DNA from: Pycnococcus provasolii
Taxonomy: Eukaryota > Chlorophyta > Pseudoscourfieldiophyceae > Pseudoscourfieldiales
NCBI GenBank assembly: GCA_049487715.1
Contig: CP150571.1
Location: 62,001 to 126,000 of the forward strand
Reading direction: 5' to 3'
Length of the DNA: 64,000 bases
Positions 9,680 to 19,100 of the stretch are shown here, piece after piece (position 1 is the first letter of the stretch; each line of letters begins with the position of its first letter). The notes under the pieces were generated by a model. It was not told the DNA's origin. It saw nothing but the letters and a program-made list of their open reading frames with translations, and did not search any database. A program made the position numbers and the translations under genes.

Positions 9680-10172
9680 AATTAATATTCTTTGAGTAAG
9701 TCTACCAGTACCTTTACGTATCTAAACTTTCTAAGGTTAGTCTAAGGAGTCGTGACGACGCGGCATATCCCTCCGTGACCTTTCCACCTATGTTACCACA
9801 TTCTCCACCTAGGGTGCGCCTCCCCACAACAACTGGACTATGTATAGGATATGTAGGTAAGTCACAAGAAGGTCACCCACGCAACGAAGCTTCGAAGGGT
9901 CGGTCGGAAGAACCTTGTCAACCATGAACTCCCCAAAGGAATCGCCAACCCCGAAATGAAACTCTTCGTTGAGCTATTCGGGGTTTCCCTGCTTCCCATA
10001 GTCTAATTTAGGAAGGAAGGAAGGTCATTTCCTCTTTCTTCTCTGTGGCTCTCTCTCCTCGAAGGTAAGGGGCCTGCTTTCCCCTTTCAGGTTTCTCTCA
10101 TTCGCGCGCGTCACTATTCACGCTTCGAGCTCGGCGCGTCTTGATCGAATTGTCTTACTCTCTTTCTGGGAT
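9680..10172. promoter_or_regulatory. Intergenic region upstream of UFD2
   Basis: 493 bp. It contains AACCCCGAA at 9947-9955 and its exact inverse TTCGGGGTT at 9977-9985, 21 bp apart, so the two could form a hairpin or a paired binding site 190-225 bp before the UFD2 start. It also has TAGTCTA heptamers (9738, 9999) and pyrimidine-rich tracts near 10028-10060. No gene seen. Confidence 0.5.
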
Positions 10173-13100
10173 ATGGCGTCGGATGCACAGAGCAAGCTTG
10201 CGGCGCACACGTCTTTGATTTTGTGCAAAGTACTCGACGTCACGCTCACGGCACCTGAGCCTTCAGCCTTGGGATCGTCGCCATTCTTCCTGGCGGACCT
10301 CGGCGCCACCCTGCTCGATGCTTCGTGCGTCGAATCCGCGCTCACAGACAGACTCTCCGCGTTCGAGGATATGCAGGCGGCGACAACATCCACATCCTCG
10401 TCGCCGATTGCGTACTTAGTCGCCGTGTACCGACGCGCGCTAGAGGAGGAACGGAGAGCGTCCAACCTGAAGGATAAGGAGTTTGCGGAAACGCTCGTCA
10501 AGACACTCGCAGAAACGAGACAGTATGCAATCAGCTACACAGGCATGGTACTGCAGCACAGCATGTTCGTGCCAGCAGTTTGGCAGGAGGAGGCGAAAAA
10601 GCCGAAGAGCAGCCTAGTTTCCGTACTGCTCCTGCCGCACATGCTATCCGCTGGATCCGCTGCGCCAGGACTCGCGTCTATGGCGACCGACGCCGCAGGT
10701 GCCCCGGAACCTCTGCCACACGGATTCTTCGACGCGCTGTGCGTACGCTTCGTCGAGGACGGTCTCGAGGACATCGTCAGGCCTCTCCTCTGGGGTCTCA
10801 ACGAAAAAGTTCAAGGCGTCAGCCCGCTCGGCGACTTTCGCGGGCCCACAGGAACACTCGCGCACCTGCTCGAAAACAAGGCGATTGCGGCGGTTATGGC
10901 CAGCACGGAAGGCTTTGACGCCGCAAACGTGCGCGATGGCCGCGCGGTCGAGAACGAGAGCTTGCTTGGACCGTTCTTCAAGTTGTCGTGCCTTCCCGAC
11001 GTGTTCTGGAACGGTCAGCCGTCCGTGACAGACCTGTTCGTGAATCTCTCAAACCAGACGCCAGCGGCGATCCGAGCATCCGTCAACCTGCTGCGCGCCG
11101 CGCTTGTCGACGCACAGGAAACACTCTTCCGCGCTGTGCGATCCGCGCTTCGCGAAACGACGGTTCGTGAGAGCATCGTCGCGTGGTTTGCCAGCGCGCT
11201 GAGGCACAATGCGGGGCGTGCGAAGATGCAGTTTGAGAAGTATCTGTACGGAAGTCACGGATTCATCGTGAACGTTGCCGCGGTGCTTCTCAAGCTGTGC
11301 ATGCCTTTCATGAATCCCGATGATGGCAAGGCGTTTGCACGCATATCGCCCGCGTGGATTGACGGTGGTGGTCGCGTTGACTGGTCCGAGGTGACGAAGC
11401 TCGTGATGTCTGGACAAGGCGACGACGAGGATGCATCCGCGGTGGGCGGTGCGTTGTCTCCCGGAACCGTGAGCGCCGCCGCCGCAGCCACAACACAGAA
11501 CACGCCGACAGCGCCCTCCGACCGCCCTGGCACCGCGGGCGGCGGCGGTTGCGGGTCATTTCACTTCATATGCGACTGCTTCTTCCTCACCGGCTACGCG
11601 CTGCACCTCGGCGTCGTGCGCGCTCTGAACGAGCACGTCGACTCCTCTCGAGACCTCAGCCGCAGAATTCAGTTTCTCCAGGAAATGGAGCGCGCTCGAC
11701 CACAGCTCGAGGGAACACCGATGGCCACGACGCTGGATCAGCGGATGAGTGAGCTTCGCGGCATGGTGGAGGATGGCCAACGCGTTCGCTACCTGTACGA
11801 GGCTGGCCTTCTGGAAGATGGTCTGCTGGAGTCGTGCTTAGCGTACTACCGACTCGTCATGAGGTGGCTACTCAAGGAGGCGGATGCTGGCGATGGACCG
11901 ACAGCCATGGAAGGAGTTAGCTCCGCCGCGTCGACGTCGGCGGTGGAGCGCGCCAACCTGGAGGGCAAGGAGCCGACGGCCGCATTCAAGCGCATTCCCG
12001 ACTTCTTTCTCGAAGACACCGTCGAGGTGGTTGTCAACGCCGCGCGCTTCGTGCCCACGGTGCTGGAGCGCGCCTCCACATCCGGCACGCTGAGTGACAT
12101 CGTCGGGTGTCTCGTTCATTTTATGCAGGCTCGATCTTTCGTGCGAAATCCGTACCTGAGAGCGAAGTGCACAGAGGCTCTTCACTGCCTGCTGCCCACA
12201 GACGACGCACGAGTAACGACGCACGTCGAGCGACACCCCGCTTCGGACGGCGCCGCATTTATTTCCGTATTCGAGGGCGGTCCAACGGGGTGCGGATACG
12301 TGGGTACCCGCCTCGTTCCATCCCTTCTGTGCGTTTTCGTTGATGCCGAGCACATGGGAACTGACACAGGTTTCTACGACAAGTGGATGGTCCGGCTTCG
12401 CTGCGAGGAGATTCTCACGCGCATATGGAGCGTTCCTCAGCATCGCGCGATCTGGATCGAGCATGCCCGAGAACACGGCAAGGAAGGTGGGAGCTACGTT
12501 CAGGTGCTCAACATGCTTGTGAACGACGCGATCTACCACCTCGACGAGGTCCTAAAGAAGCTGCCCGAGTACCGCGACCTCGAGCGCCAGGCTGCGGAAT
12601 TCGGAGACGGTGGCGCAACGCCGAACGCGGCGCGCGAACGGCAGGAGCTTGACCGTCGCATCCGCAGCGAGGAGGATCAGATTCGGCATCACATGAGCCA
12701 CGCCGAGGCACATCTGCAGGCGATGGAGATGACGGCAGCGGAGCGCGCAACAGCCGCACCATACTTGTTGCCAGAGATGTGCCATCGCGTCGCGGCTATG
12801 CTCAACTACTTCCTCGCACATCTCGTGGGTCCACAGCGTAAGAAGCTCAAGGTGAGCGATCCCACGAAGGTTGGATTCAATCCAAAGGGCCTTCTGCGCG
12901 TGATCACGAGTATCATAATCCGTCTCGACGCCGTCTCATCGGACAACGTGCTCGCCGCAGGTGCCGTGGCAGATCAGCGCTCGTACAGCGAAGGTTTGTA
13001 TCCCGCGTGCAGCGAGCTCCTGAGGCAAACAGGGATCATGTCGGAGATTGAGGCGGTCCAACTCGAGGCATTTGCCGAGCGATGCCGCGTGATTCACAGC

Positions 13101-13358
13101 GAGACGGTTGAGGATGAAGAGCTCATGGGTGATATCCCTGACGACTTTACTGATCCCATCATGGCTACGCTGATGCGTGATCCGGTCATCCTTCCCGCGA
13201 GTCGTGCGGTATTGGATCGTCCCACGATTGCAAGGCACCTTCTCACGGATCCGTTCGATCCATTCAACAGACAGCCGCTAAAGCTCGAGGATCTCATTCC
13301 GGCAACGGAGCTCAAGGAACGAATCGACGCGTGGGTTGCGGAGAAGAGGAAGAAATAA
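10173..13358 (+). CDS. UFD2: Ubiquitin conjugation factor E4 (UFD2/UBE4) with C-terminal U-box
   Basis: 1061 residues. The C-terminal 75 residues are a U-box: DIPDDFTDPIMATLMRDPVI, then ILPASRAVLDR, a DPFDPFNRQPL turn, and LKERIDAW. The preceding ~850 residues are the helical Ufd2 core, recognisable from GPFFKLSCLPD, FEKYLYGSHGFIVNV and PEMCHRVAAMLNYFLAHLVGP. The enzyme extends ubiquitin chains on substrates, working with CDC48, in the cytosol and nucleus. A Thr/Ala/Gly-rich insertion lies near residues 420-455. The 3' end is only 56 bp from the convergent phosphoglycerate mutase gene. Confidence 0.95.
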   Translation: MASDAQSKLAAHTSLILCKVLDVTLTAPEPSALGSSPFFLADLGATLLDASCVESALTDRLSAFEDMQAATTSTSSSPIAYLVAVYRRALEEERRASNLKDKEFAETLVKTLAETRQYAISYTGMVLQHSMFVPAVWQEEAKKPKSSLVSVLLLPHMLSAGSAAPGLASMATDAAGAPEPLPHGFFDALCVRFVEDGLEDIVRPLLWGLNEKVQGVSPLGDFRGPTGTLAHLLENKAIAAVMASTEGFDAANVRDGRAVENESLLGPFFKLSCLPDVFWNGQPSVTDLFVNLSNQTPAAIRASVNLLRAALVDAQETLFRAVRSALRETTVRESIVAWFASALRHNAGRAKMQFEKYLYGSHGFIVNVAAVLLKLCMPFMNPDDGKAFARISPAWIDGGGRVDWSEVTKLVMSGQGDDEDASAVGGALSPGTVSAAAAATTQNTPTAPSDRPGTAGGGGCGSFHFICDCFFLTGYALHLGVVRALNEHVDSSRDLSRRIQFLQEMERARPQLEGTPMATTLDQRMSELRGMVEDGQRVRYLYEAGLLEDGLLESCLAYYRLVMRWLLKEADAGDGPTAMEGVSSAASTSAVERANLEGKEPTAAFKRIPDFFLEDTVEVVVNAARFVPTVLERASTSGTLSDIVGCLVHFMQARSFVRNPYLRAKCTEALHCLLPTDDARVTTHVERHPASDGAAFISVFEGGPTGCGYVGTRLVPSLLCVFVDAEHMGTDTGFYDKWMVRLRCEEILTRIWSVPQHRAIWIEHAREHGKEGGSYVQVLNMLVNDAIYHLDEVLKKLPEYRDLERQAAEFGDGGATPNAARERQELDRRIRSEEDQIRHHMSHAEAHLQAMEMTAAERATAAPYLLPEMCHRVAAMLNYFLAHLVGPQRKKLKVSDPTKVGFNPKGLLRVITSIIIRLDAVSSDNVLAAGAVADQRSYSEGLYPACSELLRQTGIMSEIEAVQLEAFAERCRVIHSETVEDEELMGDIPDDFTDPIMATLMRDPVILPASRAVLDRPTIARHLLTDPFDPFNRQPLKLEDLIPATELKERIDAWVAEKRKK

Positions 13359-13414
13359 AAGTATGACGTAGTAAAACAGATTGATTGCTCATTCAATAGT
13401 ACATGTTCCTAGTT

Positions 13415-14953
13415 TTATTTTACACTTGTAAGCGATTCGAGCATCGCGCTCACGATGCGCATCACTTCGCAACCTGGGAACCGTCCGAGATATCCTCGCG
13501 CAGCTGACACTTCGTTGAACGCAAGTTTGGCACCAGTATCGTCGTTATTGCCGTCTTTCGACGCTGCTCTTAACGATGCATGTTCAGGTACCCCAGCATG
13601 CTCCGCTGGAGGCTCGATCTCCACATCCGTCATTGCGATCACCTCCGCCTCGCCATACCTGCTGACGTACTCACGCCACACGTTATCCGTGAATGTGGCA
13701 AGAAAGGGCACCGGCTCGCAGCTGTGATCGCCGTAAAGCACTGGCGTGCTATGATCTCCCGTGACGATCAGGCCGCATCGTCCATGAGGCTGCAGGTGTC
13801 GAACGAGCTGACCCACCATCAAATCCGCAGCCTCGATGAAGCGCACCTTAAGACCGAGGTTGCTGTCGTGCGATGCGTCGTCGATTGCCTTGACGTGCAG
13901 GAAAATAAAGTCGTAGCATCCACTGGCAACGGCTTCGACGGTAGCTTTCACCTTTGCACTCAGCCGCGTTCTGTAGTCTCCAGTGGCACCCGGCGGATTG
14001 GGCAGCACCTTCATGCCCACGCTCTCCGCCAGGCCCGCTATGATGCGCGTCGGAGCAAGCACGCACCCGCGGAGTCCGTGACGCTCGAGAAATGTCGGCG
14101 CCTCAGCACGTGCGGCACAGCCGCGAAGCAGAACGACGTTCGCGGGCGCCTTTCCCCGGCTAGCGCGCTCTGCGTTCAGCGGGTGCGTCTCCAGCATTGC
14201 ACATATGCGGTCTGAGACAGCGTTGATGGCGGCGGCGGTTTGTGCAGCTCGCTCAGGTTCGCGCGCGCCGGACTTTTGCTCCGACCTCCCGAGTGGCAGG
14301 TTGTCCTTAAGCGGGTCTGTGCCTGATACTTCGTCGCTCAGCGGTTTTCCGTCAAGTGCGCGAAGCACAACTCCGCACCTGTGTTCCGTCGCGTAAGAGC
14401 AGCTGACGCTTACGGGGACCGCGCCGGGCACGTCGTCGACGACTGTGCCGTCGATCGCAGCGCATAGGATAGGACCCTCTTCCTCGAAATGCCTGTCGCA
14501 CCTCCTGCTAACGACGACTTCGTCCTTTAGCGTCGCAAAATTGCACTTAAATGCGACGTCTCCGACGCGCATGTGCATGCCCGCACCCATGCTTTCGAAC
14601 GCGCCTCGTCCTCTGTAGTACGTCTGAGGAGGGTATCCGAGAAGAGAGAGGTGTGCGGTGTCTGATCCTGGCGCGACACCCGGCGCTACGGTATCGCACA
14701 GTCCGAGGACTGCCAGTGCATCCAAGGCTGAGCCGCTATCATGAGGACCGTGAGGATGAGGAGACAGTGACGGTGGTTGAGAGAGCGGTGGAGAGCAAGG
14801 AGGTGGTGGAGCTTTTGAATGTGGAAGTGCTGACAGTGACGCGGCTGCGTCAAGGAACGGCGTGTGTGCGGCTTGTAAAGGCGACTGGTGGCGTAGCGCG
14901 GCGACGGAGACGTCGCCGACGCCGTCCAGTAGCACGAGCACCACCGCTGGCAT
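13415..14953 (-). CDS. 2,3-bisphosphoglycerate-independent phosphoglycerate mutase, archaeal (ApgM) type
   Basis: 512 residues from the ATG at 14953. The alkaline-phosphatase-fold metalloenzyme signature is present: VLVLLDGVGD at the N-terminus, GSDTAHLSLLGY around the expected phosphoserine, a central inserted domain, then FLHVKAIDDASHD and VTGDHSTPVLYGDHS as metal-binding blocks near the C-terminus. It interconverts 3- and 2-phosphoglycerate in glycolysis. This is the archaeal ApgM family, not the plant-type iPGM. No transit peptide is apparent because the catalytic strand starts at residue 3, so it is probably cytosolic. A Pro/Ser/His-rich insertion (about residues 44-70) is unusual. Confidence 0.92.
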   Translation of the reverse strand: MPAVVLVLLDGVGDVSVAALRHQSPLQAAHTPFLDAAASLSALPHSKAPPPPCSPPLSQPPSLSPHPHGPHDSGSALDALAVLGLCDTVAPGVAPGSDTAHLSLLGYPPQTYYRGRGAFESMGAGMHMRVGDVAFKCNFATLKDEVVVSRRCDRHFEEEGPILCAAIDGTVVDDVPGAVPVSVSCSYATEHRCGVVLRALDGKPLSDEVSGTDPLKDNLPLGRSEQKSGAREPERAAQTAAAINAVSDRICAMLETHPLNAERASRGKAPANVVLLRGCAARAEAPTFLERHGLRGCVLAPTRIIAGLAESVGMKVLPNPPGATGDYRTRLSAKVKATVEAVASGCYDFIFLHVKAIDDASHDSNLGLKVRFIEAADLMVGQLVRHLQPHGRCGLIVTGDHSTPVLYGDHSCEPVPFLATFTDNVWREYVSRYGEAEVIAMTDVEIEPPAEHAGVPEHASLRAASKDGNNDDTGAKLAFNEVSAARGYLGRFPGCEVMRIVSAMLESLTSVK

Positions 14954-15114
14954 GGGGTGGAGTGAGTGAGAGAGAGTTGCATCGCAGGGAAAGTCCAGGT
15001 GGAAAGCCGGGGAGGAATGCCAACCCCGAATATCCCGGTGGGTTCCCGCCTTCCAGCACAGGCTCGTGCAACTTGCAAGCTCCTGCCAAGCTCGCCTTGC
15101 ACGCCATACTTGTC

Positions 15115-16062
15115 ATGGCCATGGCGGCCTCCGCAGCGGAAGGATTGGGGGTGGAGATCGAGCTCCAACTGCGCGTAGCAGCGCTCGAGGCAGAGAATAA
15201 GGCGTTGCGCGAAATGTTTGCCAAGGAGAAAAATCACACGGAGAAGAAACAAACGATGTTGGCGCTAGAAGACATTCCCAAGGAGAAGGATCACGCGGAG
15301 AAACAAAGGATGATGGCGCTGGAAGACAAAGCCAAGTCTGCGGAGAAGATGGCAAATACTTGGAAGGAGAAAGTTGCTGCAACGGAGTCGGAAGCAGAGA
15401 TGAGAGATGAGCTCTATTCGAGCCTACTTGCTGAGAGTATGGAGTACAAACAGAAACGAGGCGCTTTTCGCCGCCGAATCGAAGATGCGTGGAGCAGGTT
15501 CGACGAGCTCAATCGCACGCTGCCGTGGGAGAAGTGGGAGAAACTTCACATACGACGCGTGGGAGAAGTGCAAAAATCCACCGTTGAAGAAATGCTGAGC
15601 ATTTTCACAGCGAAGAATAGCACAATGAATGGCGTGGACATTCCCAGTGCTGTCGCCGAGGAAGTTTCAGAGCTCAACAAGCTCATGATCAAAGCGGAAT
15701 TTCGCCCTCTCAAGGTGACTACGACAATTGAATGGGGCCAGGAAGTGCCGGCGTACTCGATCATTTACGATGACCCTGAGCTTGTGAAGATCAAGGAGAA
15801 GTGGGGCGAGGAGATTATGTTCCAGATCGCCGAGGAACGCCTGTACCTCGAGAAGGTGAACGCATCAGGTCAGCACGCCGTGCATGTTGCGTGGGACGAT
15901 CAGAAGAAGGACCGGATGGACGACTTTGATGTTGCGCAAAAGCTCTTAAACATCGTCTACGAGCTTAAGGCTGAAAACGACAAGAACAAGCATGAAAACG
16001 ACAAGAACAAGCAGAAGAGGCGCAAGTTGGCAGGTGGGGCGTCTACGTCCTCCCAGCGCTAA
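15115..16062 (+). CDS. Coiled-coil protein of unknown function
   Basis: 315 residues from the ATG at 15115. The open frame upstream overlaps the mutase gene on the other strand and is not used. Residues about 15-110 are a long charged coiled coil with a repeated K.K.H.EK..MLALED unit (three variants). The middle and end are globular (IEWGQEVPAYSIIYDDPELV, AWDDQKKDRMDDFDVAQKLL), followed by a basic Lys/Asn tail with a duplicated ENDKNKHENDKNK and KRRK that could be a nuclear signal. I do not recognise a family. It is divergent from the mutase over 161 bp containing AACCCCGAA (15022). A TGTAA signal follows the stop by about 25 bp. Confidence 0.65.
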   Translation: MAMAASAAEGLGVEIELQLRVAALEAENKALREMFAKEKNHTEKKQTMLALEDIPKEKDHAEKQRMMALEDKAKSAEKMANTWKEKVAATESEAEMRDELYSSLLAESMEYKQKRGAFRRRIEDAWSRFDELNRTLPWEKWEKLHIRRVGEVQKSTVEEMLSIFTAKNSTMNGVDIPSAVAEEVSELNKLMIKAEFRPLKVTTTIEWGQEVPAYSIIYDDPELVKIKEKWGEEIMFQIAEERLYLEKVNASGQHAVHVAWDDQKKDRMDDFDVAQKLLNIVYELKAENDKNKHENDKNKQKRRKLAGGASTSSQR

Positions 16063-16195
16063 GCCAGTGGATTTTGTTTTCTTTTTGTAATCAATCAAGT
16101 TGATGCTTTCTAGCACGTATAGACCAGAAAAGAAAAGAATTATTACAACAAAAGTTTCTATTGTGAAATCAATTCATACGAATACGAGAGGGCGC

Positions 16196-19100
16196 CTACC
16201 GGCCCGTGGAGTACGCGCCATTCACGCCGTTGCCGTTCGACATCTCGACGTCCGAAAAGCCGCCCGTGCCGTCAACACCGTAGGCGCTGTTCATGTGCGC
16301 GCCGTACGGGTTCAACTTGAGAACATCCGCGTATGCACGCCGCTTGGCGATGACGTACCCACCTACAAGGCCAAGCAGAATGGCGGCACCAGCGCAACCG
16401 CCAACCACGGCAATGAGCGTGGTCTCGTCCATGCCCTTCTTGCCGCCGCCAGATGCGGCGGTTGTCGAGGGCGATACGATGGTGTTGGAGGGAACGGATG
16501 GAGGAGGCGGAGGAGGAGATGGTGGCGGTGGCGACGGCGGCGGAGATGGCGGTGGTGGCGGGGAAGCTGCTTGCAAAGCAACGCTAACGCCGGTCACGGA
16601 AGCGCTGGATGTGTCAATGCCTGAGAGATACGAGGACGAGCTTGTCAGATTGGATATGGAGGAGGAGGTGAGCTTTGCCGAAACTGCCTCGCCATTTTGT
16701 CCCTCGGACATGACCACCTCGACGGCAGCCGTGGTGCCACCGGCACCGTTGCTGATCACCACCACTTCAATGTCGTCGGCATTCGCAGACAAAGCCTGCG
16801 AGATGCTCGAACGGAACTCGTCGCGCAGCTTGCTCTCGCCCTCTGCGCTGAACGGAAGCTCGGGATAAGTAAGTGCAAAGGACACCACCGCGCGCTCGCC
16901 AGCCTTCAGCTCGAGTGGCGGCGGTGGCGGCGATGGTGGCGGCGGCGGTGGCGGTGGTGGTGGCGGCGGCGGCAGCGGTGGTGGCGGCGGACTCGGTGGC
17001 GGACTCGGCGGAGGTGGTGGCGGTGGAGGAGGACTCGGCGGCGGTGGAGGAGGCGGGCTGGGTGGAGGCGGGCTGGGTGGGCCGGCCGCTGCAAGCGTAA
17101 CGGAATTGCACGTAGCATTGGCAGAGTCCGGCAATACTGTGACCTTCTGCCGTAGGTGATCATCCGTCATGAGAGAGTCAAGAATCAAAGCGGGTGGAGG
17201 TGGCTCGCGATAGCCTGCATGCTCATTTCCAACGTGATGCGAGCAGTCCTCTCCGCTGTATCCAGGATCGCACGCGCAGAACGGCACGCGACTGCTTGCC
17301 ACGCCGCCAGTGGGCTCATTGCCGCGATCACCGTCGGATGACGTGGACGATACGTTGGAGTAGTAGCACGTGCCATGGCCAGAGCAGGCATGCGCCGGGT
17401 TTGAAGGACAGCTTCCTTGCTCAACCGTAACGCTGAATTTGAACCAGACGTTGCTGTTCGCAGATGCCCATTCCACCGCAGCGTACCAGTCACCTGCCGA
17501 GGCATGAAGCATGTAGTAAGGCACGTTGATGCTAAGCGTGTACGGATCTGTGGTAGAATAGCCCGTGCGATCCCCGCTTTCAGAGAGATCTGACACCCAA
17601 TTGTAAAACTCGCCATTGTCACGGATGAATGGCACGTTCCACTTGCGAAGCATCAAAGTGTCAGGCTTCATGCCACGAACACCCTCGATGGCCGTCTTCT
17701 GTTCTTGGTACTTTGCATCGTTTGCAGATCCGTACACCACAGCCGCCTCCGCATCAGTCAGCTTTGTGGTGATGGTGATGTTGACCCATCGCGCGTAAAG
17801 CGGCACGTGAATTCGCATCAACGTGCGCTGGCTCACGCTAACGCGGCGGCCCGTACCAGGATTTGGCTTCCACCGATTGTACAGCACACCATTCGCAAAG
17901 CGCGGGTTGATGCTAACACTGGGAGACGAGCAGTGGAAACACGGCGGTTCGACTTTTGACGCCTTGGCAATTTCTCCTTGTGTTGACGGCGAAAGCCAGT
18001 AGCCATCTCCCGCCATCATGGGGCTGCATGAATCAGCATGGATGTAAATCTCCACCTCAGTCGGAGTGTACGTCTTGTTCTGTTCCGGAGTCCCATTCAC
18101 AGTCTCGTAGATCAGCATGTAGTACCTGCCAGGTTTCGGGTTGGGGTCCGGAATTGTCCACCTCTCGTCGGGCGTGACATCCGAGTACGCGTTGGTTGGA
18201 TCGCCAGTGCCAAAATCAATCTTTAAATTCGGGTACGCTTCTAGAAACGAGCCGTCAATGCCAGTGACGAATGGAGCGACGCCATATGCCGTGCGCAAGT
18301 GAAGCTGCGATTTGCCGTAGTTGGTTTGTCTCGTCTTCTTCAAACCAACCCATAGCGCGCTCGTTCGTTCAGGTACGTCAAACGAAAAGTAAGTACCGCT
18401 CACGCCATCGTACCGTACTGACTTGAGCGAAGCTTTGTACCGAATTCCTGTGCGAATGTGCTTCACATCAACACACGTGAAATTGCTCGTCTTGTCAGTG
18501 GGAAGGCCAATTTGATTCTCGTCAGGGCACGTGGCGTACGACAGAGCATTTATTCCAAATGTCGTCGGTCTGACGGTTTCAGAAATCACGCCGAGCTGCC
18601 ACGTTCCGTACTTAAAAACAAAGTTCGACCAGACTTGCGGCATATTCTGGTTGTTGTGGTGTCTTGCCCCAGAAATTTTTCCCGCCACGAACCACGTTTT
18701 GAATCCATATGGGATGCCGTTGGACACACTGAGTGGACAGTCGGGACGTCCGCTGAGTGGCAGGCACGGTAGACCACCATTGATGTCGAGAGATACGAAA
18801 TAATCTTCGTCAAATGCCGAGAAATTGACGTAAACGAACGCCGCATTCTTCGGAACATCGAAGGTGAACCATTTGACACCGACTTCTCCAAGCACGATGC
18901 GAGACAGGTCATCAGGAATTGCGCTATCAGAAAGTACTGTCGCCTCCTCGTAGATACCTGGGCTTGCAGCGGGGGGCAAGAACGGCTGCAGCTCTGTGGA
19001 AGTGGCGGCTCCATCTTCCTTTCCCTGCGGCATCGAACAGCTAAGATAGTGATTCTCGTCGGCACGGAATGGATCCACGAGCGACGTGCCCATGCCGCTC

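Noticed and set aside
14551-15114. 5' extension of the coiled-coil gene to 14551
   Set aside because: It would overlap the mutase gene on the opposite strand and gives an Arg-rich shadow translation.
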